From the NCBI RefSeq assembly GCF_018798885.1, contig NZ_CP076364.1:62001-126000 (forward strand): 64,000 nt of DNA, read 5' to 3'. How positions within the stretch are numbered: position 1 is the first letter of the stretch; each line of letters begins with the position of its first letter. Positions 8,537 through 16,743 of the stretch are shown here, piece by piece. The notes beneath the pieces were generated by a model, which was given only the letters and a program-made list of their open reading frames with translations, did not search any database and was not told where the DNA came from. The position numbers and the translations under genes are program-made. This DNA comes from Gemmobacter fulvus. Its GTDB lineage: Bacteria; Pseudomonadota; Alphaproteobacteria; Rhodobacterales; Rhodobacteraceae.

Positions 8537-9604
8537 TCAGCGTAGCAGATCGCTGAACCGGATATCCAAGGAGATCTGTTCGTAATCCGCAATTGCTGCG
8601 GTGGATCGGCTTGACATCAGCCCCAGCCGTGCGGTGACGCCGGGGCGAAGCGCGACCGACAGACCAAGACCCTGGCTGCGGTCTTCGCGCGCAACGCCAA
8701 GGAACACGCCACCATCGGCGCGCTGGTACCAAAGATCGGCACGCCAGTCGCGGTCAAGTGCGATCCAAGAAAACCCGACATCAAGCCTTTGCCGCAGTAC
8801 GGTCGCCCCGTCGACCGGCATCCCCAGCGTCAGGCCAAGATCGGTTACGCCTGCAGTGCCAATCCTTTCGAGGGAAAGGTGCACACGATCCTGCATTCCC
8901 CCAGTGGTTGAAACGCTGTCATAGCGAAGGCCCGCTTCCTGCACTCCGCCCGCCGCGGCGAAAACCTTCGACAACCCAAGTGAGAGGCGATGCGCATTCC
9001 CGGTATCCAGGTCGCGCCAACTGCGCGTTCCAAGTGCGCAGAGATCCAGAAACGTCCAGTCGCGCAGATGGTTGCGCGAGCACAGGCTGATCATCGCATC
9101 GGCGCGCCCGATTTCATGCCGGGGGGACCAGGCGAGTTCGGTGCCAGCTGAGAGCTCAATCACTCGGCCCTCATCCCAGGCGAGGCGGACCGTAGCGCCG
9201 ACAGACCCGCCGAAGACCAGCCCCGCTTTCGCCCGGAAGGCAGGATCGGCCTCCAGCACGATGCCCCCGATCGACAAGCGGTCCTGCAACACCCCGCCGT
9301 TTATATTCCCGTCCCAACCAAAGATCGGTGCGAAACTCAGCCGTTTCAGGGTGATCTCCGGCCTGCCGGGCGTGACGCCATAGCCTTGGGCCAAGAGATC
9401 ACGGCGCATGAACGCGGTTTCGCGTGCGCCAAGCCGGCCTGCCTCTAGCGCCGAGCCAAGTGCGCGGAGGCGCAGCCTCTCGGATTGTCCCAGAAAGGCA
9501 TTCCGCTCCAGATCCGCCGGATCGGCCCAGGTCGGCAGCGCGGCCAGTGTCGCGGAAAGACACATGGCCAGCAGCGCCGATTTGACAGCTTTACGGAGAC
9601 GCAT
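8537..9604 (-). CDS. Exported beta-barrel-like protein next to TbpB-like lipoprotein
   Basis: 355 aa, with a clear signal peptide (MRLRKAVKSALLAMCLSATL... ending TWA). Then comes an Arg-rich helical stretch (residues about 30-75) and a beta-rich body of alternating polar and hydrophobic strands, as in an outer-membrane barrel. It overlaps the preceding lipoprotein gene by 14 bp and is probably translated with it. This pairing resembles the Slam (surface lipoprotein assembly modifier) and TbpB-type lipoprotein arrangement, with the barrel exporting the lipoprotein. However, it is shorter than classical Slam, lacks an obvious TPR block, and does not end in a clean terminal aromatic. Function is therefore tentative. 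Confidence 0.6.
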   Translation of the reverse strand: MRLRKAVKSALLAMCLSATLAALPTWADPADLERNAFLGQSERLRLRALGSALEAGRLGARETAFMRRDLLAQGYGVTPGRPEITLKRLSFAPIFGWDGNINGGVLQDRLSIGGIVLEADPAFRAKAGLVFGGSVGATVRLAWDEGRVIELSAGTELAWSPRHEIGRADAMISLCSRNHLRDWTFLDLCALGTRSWRDLDTGNAHRLSLGLSKVFAAAGGVQEAGLRYDSVSTTGGMQDRVHLSLERIGTAGVTDLGLTLGMPVDGATVLRQRLDVGFSWIALDRDWRADLWYQRADGGVFLGVAREDRSQGLGLSVALRPGVTARLGLMSSRSTAAIADYEQISLDIRFSDLLR

Positions 9605-10427
9605 TCGGATCGCGGCCGAAGTAGATCCCGTAGACCGACACGGTGTGATCCCCGTCCAGGTCGGTCAATGTGCCGCTGCCGGAGTAAAGGCCCGACGTGG
9701 TCATGTCGTGTTGGTTATCGGTGTACTCTGGCGTTCCGCCGACATTGCCGCGCAGCGAGCCTTGAATCTCGCCCTCAAGGGCCGGATCCAGGACCTGAAT
9801 GGTGACATCACCGCCATAGGCGCCGGTCCGGATGTTGAACGGCAGGTCTACGCCGGTCAGCTCGACCCGCGTCTCGGACCCGTCCTGTACGCCGGTACGC
9901 ATGTTGATCGACGCGGTCTGCGCGTCGAAATCGAGCACCAGATTCACCAATCCGTCTCTGTCATATCCCGACAGCAAAGCCTGATCGTCGATCGCGACCC
10001 AGGCGTAGCTTGCGCCGCGGAAGTAATATTTGCCCGAAGCCTCGATCAGCGTTCCGCCACGTTCATTGACGAATTCCGACTGGTCGGCGGTCAACCGCAG
10101 AAGCCGGGTCGCCTTGCCGTCTTCGTCCACCTCGGCAATCACCTCGATCGTCATCTTGGAGTCGTAGAGCGTGTCGCTGATGTCGATCATGCTGAGATAG
10201 CCGGCCGGCCCGCCCGCGGGTGAGTCGAACGCGTCCAGAACCGCCTGTTCCTGCGGGGTCACGGCGATCTTGGATCGGACGCGGTTTCGGCCGTTATGCG
10301 CGGTGGTGTATGTTTCGAACTCCGGAGTGACGACGTTTTCTCCCGGGGGCAATGCCGTGCCGCCGCCCCCGCCGCCACAGCCCGATATCATCACTGCCGC
10401 GACGAGACAGATCACGATGCGCTTCAT
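9591..10427 (-). CDS. TbpB-like surface lipoprotein
   Basis: 278 aa, with signal MKRIVICLVAAVMISGC followed by a glycine run (CGGGGGG), a lipoprotein start typical of TbpB-like proteins. The C-terminal half is beta-rich and ends with repeated glycine-rich turns and a YGIYFGR element, matching the C-terminal eight-strand barrel of transferrin-binding-protein-like lipoproteins. Such proteins are anchored in the outer membrane and often displayed on the surface. The adjacent overlapping gene could be its export partner. The ligand is unknown; heme or other iron binding is common in the family but nothing here proves it. Confidence 0.65.
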   Translation of the reverse strand: MKRIVICLVAAVMISGCGGGGGGTALPPGENVVTPEFETYTTAHNGRNRVRSKIAVTPQEQAVLDAFDSPAGGPAGYLSMIDISDTLYDSKMTIEVIAEVDEDGKATRLLRLTADQSEFVNERGGTLIEASGKYYFRGASYAWVAIDDQALLSGYDRDGLVNLVLDFDAQTASINMRTGVQDGSETRVELTGVDLPFNIRTGAYGGDVTIQVLDPALEGEIQGSLRGNVGGTPEYTDNQHDMTTSGLYSGSGTLTDLDGDHTVSVYGIYFGRDPNASP

Positions 10428-10439
10428 GCTGCGGCTCCA

Positions 10440-11260
10440 TATGCTTCTTGCGCGGCTTTCCAGAAAGCCAATCTCCTACTGATTGTGTCCGCGCGCAACT
10501 CCCCGGCCGAAGTTATCCGGCATAGGGGCCTTCTCGGCCCGGCACACGTTGAGGATTTAACCGCCTTCATTCAGGCGGGCTACCGGGCGATCACCATCGA
10601 TGCCTGCGGCTTTGGCGACACATCGGCCAAGTGGGATGACTTTTCCGCTCGCGCCGTGGGCCGTGATGCAGTGGCGGTGCTGAGACACCTTCGCGCGGTG
10701 CAAGCGACCATTTTTGGCAACTAGTTTGCCGCAGGGTCAGCGCTTTGGGCCGCGCAGGATGCGCCCGAGATTGTGAATGGCGTGGTGCTCCTGGGGCCGA
10801 TCGTGCGGGATCTGGAAGCTTCTCTGGCTCAGAAACTGTCGCTGCTGGTGGGTTTCGCGGGGCCGTGGCGCGTCGAGTTCTGGACGATGTACTGGGACAG
10901 CCTGTTCCCCACGCACAAACCGGCCGATCAGGCGCAGGTCATGGCCGCCATCACTCAGAACCTGCGCGAACCGGGCCGCATGGATGCGCTGCGGGCGATG
11001 CTCGCGCTGTCCAAGGCCGAAACGGAGGCCATCCTTGACAAGACCCGCGTGCCGTCGCTGGTCGTCATGGGCACCAACGATCCGTAATTTGCCGATGCGA
11101 TGGAAGAGGCGAGGATGCTGGCCGGCAAGCTGAATGCCGAGACGATGATCGTAGACGGTGCCGGGCACTACCCCCATACCGAGATGCCCGAGCTTGTCGC
11201 GCCACGCATCCTGTCGTTTCTTGAGGGTCTGCGAGCCGCCAGCAAACTGCCGGAAGCCCC
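10440..11260 (+). pseudogene. Decayed alpha/beta hydrolase with two in-frame stops
   Basis: One reading frame codes for an alpha/beta-hydrolase fold across about 270 codons (…IDACGFGDTSAKWDDFSARAVG, then AAGSALWAAQ, VVLLGPIVRD, MGTNDP, VDGAGHYPHTE). It is broken by TAG at 10722-10724 and TAA at 11085-11087. The TAG sits where the nucleophile serine of the elbow should be (GGC AAC TAG TTT GCC). The acidic and histidine residues (GTND, GAGHY) remain. No good start is visible; the 5' end reads into the lipoprotein region. Two stops plus the decayed neighbour make this a pseudogene rather than a recoded gene. Confidence 0.85.
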
Positions 11261-11280
11261 AGTCATTAAGGTCCACAGCC

Positions 11281-11729
11281 ATGAGCATCGTCATCGCCAA
11301 CACCATCCAGATCGACTCTACACCGCAATAGGTCTGGGAGGTGCTGTCCGACTTTCCGACCTTTGGGGATGGAACAATTTCTCCCAATTCGACGGGGTGG
11401 CCCAGGTCGGAACCCGGCTGGAGCTGAAGATGGCCGGCAAGTTCTTTGGGTCCACGGTCTCAGCGGCCAGCCAGCAGGCCAGGCTGGAATGGGCCGCCAC
11501 GCTGTTCCGCTCAGGCCAGTTCTGCAGTCGTCATATCTCAGTGCTGACTGCCAATCCCGATGTAACCACGCATCTGGACAATGTCGAAACCTTTTTGGGC
11601 GCGCTCGTCTGGCCGTTTAAGGGCCAGTTCAAACAGGGCAAGAAGGGTCGCGACAAAGGCTATGACGGATTCAAAGCGGCCCTGAAAGCCAGTGTCGAAT
11701 GCAGATTCGCTGCTGCATTTCGAGTTTGA
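11281..11729 (+). pseudogene. Decayed SRPBCC (polyketide-cyclase-like) gene
   Basis: It starts MSIVIANTIQIDSTPQ, is then cut by TAG at 11329-11331, and continues VWEVLSDFPTFGDW. A frameshift near 11365-11375 moves it to the frame coding for NNFSQFDGVAQVGTRLELKM… through a C-terminal helix (GYDGFKAALKASVE). This is the usual START/SRPBCC ligand-binding fold pattern. It has one stop plus one frameshift and directly follows the broken hydrolase, so both were probably one operon that has lost function. Confidence 0.75.
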
Positions 11730-11783
11730 GCGCATGGATCCGTCGACACCCCCTGCTGCGCGGGACGACTGACCAACCCGAAC

Positions 11784-11809
11784 TGGAGTGAACCCCTCGG
11801 GCTGGACCA
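11784..11809 (+). repeat. IS3 left terminal inverted repeat
   Basis: A 26-bp sequence starting TGGAGTGAACCCCTCGGG, the exact reverse complement of 13035-13060. Confidence 0.88.
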
Positions 11810-11826
11810 TAGGGGTGCCATCTGAG

Positions 11827-12714
11827 CTAAGCCGCCTTTTGGGCGAATAGGGTTTCGAATTCCTCGGGGGTTCGGTAGCCGAGGGCGGAGTGCAGTCTCT
11901 TCGAGTTGTAAACCTGCTCGATGAATTTGGGCAAGCGGGCCGCGACGTCGGCGAAGGTTTCGTATCCGGCCCTGTAGACTTCCTCGACCTTCAGCGTCTT
12001 CATGAAGCTTTCGGCCTGTGCGTTGTGATAGGGGTTTCCGACGCTGCTCATGGAACCGCGCAGACCTGCGGCCTGAAGAGCATCGCGATAGGTTTGAGAT
12101 GCGTATTGGCAACCCCTATCCGTATGATGGAGACAGCCTTCGGGAGGGTTTCGGTTGGCCACGGCCGAGTGCAGAGCCGCAAGTGCCAAGGGCGTGTCGA
12201 GACGCTGCGACAGCGCATAACCGACAACTTTGCGGCTGCAGGCATCCAGAATGACCGCCAGATAGCAGAACCCTGTCGCAACGCGGATGTAGGTGAAGTC
12301 TGCGACCCAAACCCTGTCCGGGTGATCAGGGATGATGTTGCCGTAAAGGTTCGGGAATATTGGGGAATCGTGCCTGCTGTCCGTCGTTCTGACAAAGCGC
12401 CTGCGGGGTTTGATGCCAAGTCCCGCCTCCCGCATCACCCGTGCTATCCTCTTGTGATTGACTACAAACCCGTGGCGACGAAGCTCATGGGTCACGCGGC
12501 GGTAGCCGTAGCATGGCAGTTCATCCTGGATGTCTTCGATGATGGCCGTGAGTTCAGCGTCTGTAAGCCCTTCGGCCTTGGCGGCGGGGCGGTAATAATA
12601 GGTGCTGCGAGGCAGGTTCATGGCTTTGCACCCCCGCCTGATGGAGCAGGTGCGGGGCCGCTGATCACGAAGGACTTCTCGCTGTTGTTGGCGGTCGGCA
12701 TCCGCGGTGTTTTT
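11827..12714 (-). CDS. IS3-family transposase OrfB (DDE catalytic part)
   Basis: It encodes the catalytic half of the IS3 transposase: an HTH-like region, then the DDE core with VWVADFTYI (first Asp), HHTDRGCQYAS (second Asp) and NAQAESFMKTLK (Glu), ending near HSALGYRTPEEFE. The frame stays open up to 12849 but lies inside orfA there. Expression is expected by a -1 ribosomal frameshift on the run of seven A residues (plus-strand T at 12710-12716), giving an OrfAB fusion. All three catalytic residues are present, so the element may be active. Confidence 0.88.
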   Translation of the reverse strand, partial: KNTADADRQQQREVLRDQRPRTCSIRRGCKAMNLPRSTYYYRPAAKAEGLTDAELTAIIEDIQDELPCYGYRRVTHELRRHGFVVNHKRIARVMREAGLGIKPRRRFVRTTDSRHDSPIFPNLYGNIIPDHPDRVWVADFTYIRVATGFCYLAVILDACSRKVVGYALSQRLDTPLALAALHSAVANRNPPEGCLHHTDRGCQYASQTYRDALQAAGLRGSMSSVGNPYHNAQAESFMKTLKVEEVYRAGYETFADVAARLPKFIEQVYNSKRLHSALGYRTPEEFETLFAQKAA

Positions 12715-12983
12715 TTGGCAAGATCCAGCTCCATCGTGAGCTGGCCCACCTTGCGCTCGAGGGCTGCGATGCGGGCCTCGTATTCGGCGATGACGCTGGC
12801 TTCGGCCTCCTCGTCCGTCAGCTCGCCACGGTCGAACTGGGTCAGCCAAAGCTGGATGAGGTTGGCAGAGATGTTATGGCTGCGTTGCGCATCGCGTCGC
12901 CCGATGACGCCGGCCCGGATATCTTGGCAGAGCTGCAGCTTGAATGCGGTCGAATGTCGACGGTAGGGACCTCGTGATGTCAT
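12618..12983 (-). CDS. IS3-family OrfA (DNA-binding part)
   Basis: 121 aa. The N-terminal part (RHSTAFKLQLCQDI…) is the HTH that recognises the element ends. A Glu-rich leucine-zipper helix (EARIAALERKVGQLTMEL) should mediate oligomerisation. The A7 slippery run sits in the codons for LAKKTP, where a -1 shift leads into orfB. Without the shift the product ends as OrfA alone and usually regulates transposition. Confidence 0.85.
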   Translation of the reverse strand: MTSRGPYRRHSTAFKLQLCQDIRAGVIGRRDAQRSHNISANLIQLWLTQFDRGELTDEEAEASVIAEYEARIAALERKVGQLTMELDLAKKTPRMPTANNSEKSFVISGPAPAPSGGGAKP

Positions 12984-13033
12984 GAGCCTTCTCCAAACAA
13001 GGCCCGTTCAGCGTATCAGATCTTCAGGCTCCT

Positions 13034-13915
13034 GTGGTCCAGCCCGAGGGGTTCACTCCAACCGAAGATCAAACCGCCCTGCCCCAAGTTCAGGAGCTGC
13101 GCTCCGCAGGCTGCGTGGAAATAGTGGAGGAACAAGCATCTGGCGGCAGTCGCACGCGGCCAGTTCTGGCGCGCGTGCTGGATCAGCTGCGCATCGGCGA
13201 TACGCTCGTCGTGGTTCGGATCGACCGCCTTGCCCGCTCGCTTTCTCACCTCTTGGAAATCATCGAGCGGCTGGAGGCGAAAGGCGCACATTTCCGGTCC
13301 TTGCAGGATCCAATCGACACGGCGTCGCCTCAGGGCAAGTTCACCTTGCAGGTTCTGGGCGCAGCCGCCGAGTTTGAACGGGCCTTGATACGCGAGCGCA
13401 CCAAGGCCGGGTTGCGATCTGCCAAGGCAGAAGGGCGGGTTGGCGGCAACCCAGGCCTAAAGGCTGGCGACCCCGTGGCAATCCGCAAGGCAAGGGCCGC
13501 GCGAGTGGAAAGCCATTTCCATAAACTGAACGCCAATGCCGACCAATGGGTGCCGGAGGTGCGCCGTCTGAGACCGGGCCTGCCATGGGAAGACGTGCTG
13601 CGCATCGTCAATTCAGGTCTGCCGAGCGAGGCGCAGCCTTGGTCCCTGCCCCGCCTGATCCGTGCTGCCAAAACCTTCGTCCGCGAAGGCCTGCTGCCAG
13701 ACACTGTCCTTTCCCGTGCCACCGCATCCGACAAAGATGATCGCCTGCCCGCCATCGTCGCGGGCATCAAAGGCGCAGATCCCAAGATGACTCTTCAAGC
13801 CATCTGCGACCGGCTAGAGACCATGCGCGAACGGACACCTAGGGGCCGCAGCAAGTGGGAGCCGTCATCGGTCAAGATGATCTTGGAGCGGGCGAAGAAG
13901 TTGAGACTGTTGTAG
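13034..13915 (+). pseudogene. Serine recombinase (resolvase/invertase) missing its N-terminal catalytic serine
   Basis: The frame is open for 293 codons and codes for a resolvase: TEDQTALPQVQELRSAGC, then RPVLARVLDQLRIGDTLVVVRIDRLARSL with the catalytic arginines, the long E helix (FTLQVLGAAAEFERALIRER) and a C-terminal DNA-binding region with a recombinase-type extension. The usual start (YxRVS immediately before TEDQ) is replaced by the terminal repeat of the IS3 element, which donates a GTG and nine foreign residues. The nucleophilic serine is therefore absent, and the protein, if made, should be unable to cut DNA. Confidence 0.82.
13035..13060 (-). repeat. IS3 right terminal inverted repeat
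   Basis: A 26-bp exact reverse complement of 11784-11809. It also supplies the GTG-initiated first codons of the truncated serine recombinase frame that follows. Confidence 0.88.
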
Positions 13916-14340
13916 TAGGTAACGCTTTTCGGTGCCCAATAGGCCAAAAGGCATTCTACCGACGGGCTCAGACGAAGAATCGATTGCGATGCTCACGCGA
14001 ACACGATTGCCGTGGTCAGGTCTGCTACAGCGTTACTGAGCCTGGTCAGAGATTTTCCAAGCATCACGCTTGGGCTCAAGGGCGTCGGGTCCTGTGGATA
14101 AGTCTCGCGACATTTTCTGTAATCTTTACAATACACTACACCCAATCTTTAACAGGTCACTTTAGCCTTTTCGCATCATATGGTGCCATGGTCCGCAGAA
14201 AGCACAAGATAGCTGCACAAGATTTGCCTTGAGTTTCTTCCCGACGGGCGTCATATCTGTAACGCGAAAACTAAGAAAACGACGTCCACTGCGTTCCTGC
14301 TGGCACCGATCGACTGCAGATCACGGGTAACGCTTAAGAG
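13916..14340 (+). promoter_or_regulatory. repABC upstream region
   Basis: This 425-bp gap has no credible gene. It is more AT-rich than its surroundings, especially 14100-14190. It holds a perfect DnaA box (14093-14101) and should contain the repABC promoter and the operator for RepA/RepB autoregulation. I could not fix the promoter bases with confidence. Confidence 0.55.
14093..14101 (-). promoter_or_regulatory. DnaA box
   Basis: TGTGGATAA is the exact reverse complement of the DnaA consensus TTATCCACA. It lies about 240 bp upstream of repA, next to AT-rich DNA. In repABC plasmids the main origin is usually inside repC, so this box may be accessory or regulatory. Confidence 0.55.
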
Positions 14341-15567
14341 ATGTCTCGAGACAGGCGAATTATGATGCACCAAGTGTTGCATGACAAGCTCAAGGCAGAC
14401 GCAGAGCGGCTTTCTGAAGCCCTTGAACATATGTCGAAGCTTTTTCTGGCACCGAAGGAAGAAAAGACACTCCGCGCCTTCACAAGCGCAGAAGTCGGAG
14501 AGTTGTTGCGGGTGAGCGACGGCTATCTGCGCAAGGCGCATTTCGACGGCAGAATTCCAGAAGTCGAACAGGGACCGGGTAACAAGCGCCTTTATTCCGC
14601 CGAGAACATTCTCCAGATCCGCAACATTCTGGCTCAGAATGCAAAGGATCCGTTTCAGTTCCTTCCCGGTCGGCGACAAGGTGACAAGCTTCAGATCTGG
14701 TCAACCGTCAACTTCAAGGGCGGATCCAGCAAAACTACGACCACCGTGACTCTCGGGATGAGACTGGCCCTGCGTGGATACCGTGTGTGTCTGGTCGATG
14801 CAGACCCTCAGGCCTCACTGACGACCTTCTTTGGATACCAGCCAGAGATCGACTTCCGTCACGGCGGCACGCTGTATGATGCAATTCGCTACAACGATGG
14901 CGAAACGTCCCGGGTGCCTATCGTGGAAGTTTTGCGCAAGACCTACTTCCCGAACCTCGATCTAGTGCCCGGCGGGATCATGCTATCGGAATTCGAAACC
15001 GAAACTCCAACCGCGCTGAGCCGTGGCGAACAACCTGTCTTCTTCAATCGGATCCGCGACTCGCTACGACAGGTTGAAGACGATTATGACATCGTTTTAA
15101 TCGACTGCCCGCCTCAGCTTGGCTATCTGACGATGGCGGCGGTCTGTGCATCGACGTCGCTTCTCATGACCATCATCCCTGAGCGTGTCGACCTGGCCTC
15201 GGCCAGCCAGTTCCTGACGATGGCGTCGGGCGTGTTGGAAGTCCTGTACTCGAACGGTGGCATCGGCGCGTATGACAATTTCGCCTACCTCCTGACGCGC
15301 TTCGACACCGCTATCAGCACGCAGCAGGACTTGTCTGAATGGCTCAGGCAATTGCTAGGCGACAGTGTGATCAAGACGCCCTTCGTGAAGTCTTCGGCGG
15401 TTAGCGAGGCCGGCCTTTCGCAGAAGACAATCTTCGAAGTGGACCTCGCTACGACCAAGAACCGAAAGACTTATGAGCGAGCCCTAGAGTCGGTGATGAG
15501 CTTTTCAAATGACATTGAAAAGATGATCCAGTCAGCATGGGGTCGAGGGGGCACAAATGAAGCGTGA
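14341..15567 (+). CDS. repA: Plasmid partitioning ATPase RepA (ParA family)
   Basis: 408 aa. An N-terminal HTH/MerR-like region (residues about 45-100, SAEVGELLRVSDGYLRKAHFDG) is followed by a ParA ATPase core with the deviant Walker A FKGGSSKTTTT (125-135), VCLVDADPQAS and the Walker B-like IVLIDCPPQLG. It segregates the plasmid together with RepB and represses the operon. Its 3' end overlaps repB by 11 bp. Length and domain order are those of type Ia ParA proteins of repABC replicons. Confidence 0.95.
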   Translation: MSRDRRIMMHQVLHDKLKADAERLSEALEHMSKLFLAPKEEKTLRAFTSAEVGELLRVSDGYLRKAHFDGRIPEVEQGPGNKRLYSAENILQIRNILAQNAKDPFQFLPGRRQGDKLQIWSTVNFKGGSSKTTTTVTLGMRLALRGYRVCLVDADPQASLTTFFGYQPEIDFRHGGTLYDAIRYNDGETSRVPIVEVLRKTYFPNLDLVPGGIMLSEFETETPTALSRGEQPVFFNRIRDSLRQVEDDYDIVLIDCPPQLGYLTMAAVCASTSLLMTIIPERVDLASASQFLTMASGVLEVLYSNGGIGAYDNFAYLLTRFDTAISTQQDLSEWLRQLLGDSVIKTPFVKSSAVSEAGLSQKTIFEVDLATTKNRKTYERALESVMSFSNDIEKMIQSAWGRGGTNEA

Positions 15568-16513
15568 TCTTCTTGCCAAGAGCCTAGCACAAATGGGCTC
15601 AAAGCCTTTGATTGCTGCCGAGGCCGGGTCGAAGGTGGACGAAAGCTCGCCTCGTTCCCTGAAGAGCATGTCAGACGTCCTTTCTCAGGTCTCGGCACAG
15701 GCAGCCCAGGACGTGGATGTCAATGAGATCGGCGATTCTGAAATCGCGGATCGTTTTGACGTATCAGAAGGGCTCGATGATCTGATCGAGTCCATCAGGA
15801 CATCAGGACAACAGCTCCCTGCCCTGCTCCGCTACCGCCGCGGCCCTGGCCCTCGCTATGAGGTAGTTTACGGACGCCGCAGAATTGCCGCGTGCCGAGT
15901 GCTTGGGATCAAGGTCAAGGCTTATGTCAAGGAAATGGACCACCGCGAGGCGCTTGTCTCGCAGGCCCTGGAAAACTCTGCGCGCCTAGAGCGCAGCTTC
16001 ATCGAACAAGCCATCTTCGCCACCAAGCTGGAGGACCAGGGCTTCACCCGGGCCGAGATCGGCGATGTGCTAGCTGTCGACAAGGGAACGCTAAGCAAGC
16101 TGATTGGCGTTGCCCGAGACGTGCCCGACGCAGTGATCTACAAAATTGGTGCCGCGCATGAAGCAGGCCGTCGCCCATGGTTGGAACTGCGTCGTCTGGT
16201 CAAAACCGAAAACGCCCCTTCAGACAGTTCTGTCCTCTTGCTTGTTCCTGAAGAAGGCACCGCGGCCGAGAAGCTCAGCGCTGTCATCGATGCGCTGCAG
16301 AAGGTTGCGGATGCACAGCAGAACGCATCGGAGTCTGCCGCTAAGGGACCCTCCCCTGCCCCGCTCAACAAGATGCCCGCAACTTCGGTGGCTTTCAGGT
16401 CCAAAGGCCAGCGTCTTTTGATCGAGGTTTCCGACAAAAAGGAGCGAGGGTTCATCAACTTCGTGGAGACGCAGCTTGAGCGCCTCTACAAGGAGTGGAA
16501 AGAAAAATCATGA
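15557..16513 (+). CDS. repB: Plasmid partitioning protein RepB (ParB family)
   Basis: 318 aa. The ParB N-terminal domain includes GRRRIAACRVLGIKVKAYVKEMD and an ENSARLERSFIEQA element, followed by an HTH (FTRAEIGDVLAVDKGTLSKLIGVA) and a C-terminal dimerisation region. It binds parS and loads RepA. It overlaps repA by 11 bp, as expected for translationally coupled repABC. Candidate binding palindromes lie just downstream and inside repC. Confidence 0.93.
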   Translation: MKRDLLAKSLAQMGSKPLIAAEAGSKVDESSPRSLKSMSDVLSQVSAQAAQDVDVNEIGDSEIADRFDVSEGLDDLIESIRTSGQQLPALLRYRRGPGPRYEVVYGRRRIAACRVLGIKVKAYVKEMDHREALVSQALENSARLERSFIEQAIFATKLEDQGFTRAEIGDVLAVDKGTLSKLIGVARDVPDAVIYKIGAAHEAGRRPWLELRRLVKTENAPSDSSVLLLVPEEGTAAEKLSAVIDALQKVADAQQNASESAAKGPSPAPLNKMPATSVAFRSKGQRLLIEVSDKKERGFINFVETQLERLYKEWKEKS

Positions 16514-16546
16514 CGCCGAAACGGTTAAGTGATTGATTTTTATAGG

Positions 16547-16562
16547 GTTGGCCATGGTCAAC
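16547..16562. promoter_or_regulatory. Candidate parS site 1
   Basis: GTTGGCCATGGTCAAC is palindromic apart from one position pair. It lies in the repB-repC gap and shares its core with two further copies in repC (17481, 17890). Such 16-bp dyads centred on CATG are the usual centromere form in repABC plasmids. Confidence 0.65.
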
Positions 16563-16610
16563 CCTGATCAAACAGGCAAGAAACAATCAAAAAGGAGGCA
16601 GACGTAGCGC

Positions 16611-16665
16611 AAAAAGAAACCCCCCGAAGGCGGTGAAGCACTCCAGAGGGTCCCGATTTACTCGC
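16611..16665 (-). ncRNA. incA: Countertranscript RNA (ctRNA/incA) antisense to the repC leader
   Basis: On the minus strand a promoter-like pair is visible (-35 TTGCAG at 16695-16700, 17-bp spacer, -10 TACCAA at 16672-16677). It is followed about 55 nt later by a strong intrinsic terminator: the stem ACCCTCTGGAG pairs with CTTCGGGGGGT over 11 pairs (with G-U pairs) and is followed by TTCTTTTT. Position in the repB-repC gap, size and terminator match the ctRNA that represses repC and sets incompatibility in repABC plasmids. The exact start is inferred. Confidence 0.72.
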
Positions 16666-16700
16666 AATCTATTGGTACCCAAAAAATCGAATCACTGCAA

Positions 16701-16714
16701 CACCGATTTCGGTG
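16701..16714. promoter_or_regulatory. Hairpin in the repC leader
   Basis: CACCGATTTCGGTG forms a perfect 6-bp stem with a TT loop, 30 bp before the repC ATG. It could compete with other leader structures when the ctRNA binds, or hinder the repC ribosome site. The role is inferred. Confidence 0.4.
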
Positions 16715-16743
16715 ACCGGTATCCTTTTGCTGTCTGAAAACAG

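Larger units (their letters stand above)
11784..13060 (-). mobile_element. IS3-family insertion sequence
   Basis: The element is 1277 bp, bounded by 26-bp perfect inverted repeats at 11784-11809 and 13035-13060 that begin TGGAGTGAACC. It contains overlapping orfA and orfB on the minus strand. I see no direct target duplication: the left flank ends CCCGAAC and the right flank begins ACCGAAG. The right end abuts a serine recombinase that has lost its start, and the left flank does not hold the missing piece. This suggests a deletion or rearrangement after insertion. Confidence 0.88.

Noticed and set aside
9408-10223. 271-codon plus-strand frame opposite the lipoprotein and barrel genes
   Set aside because: Low-complexity antisense shadow of two genes with clear signal peptides.
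10722-11087. Stop codons in the alpha/beta hydrolase as recoded amino acids
   Set aside because: There are both a TAG and a TAA, no recoding elements are visible, and the neighbour gene is also broken.
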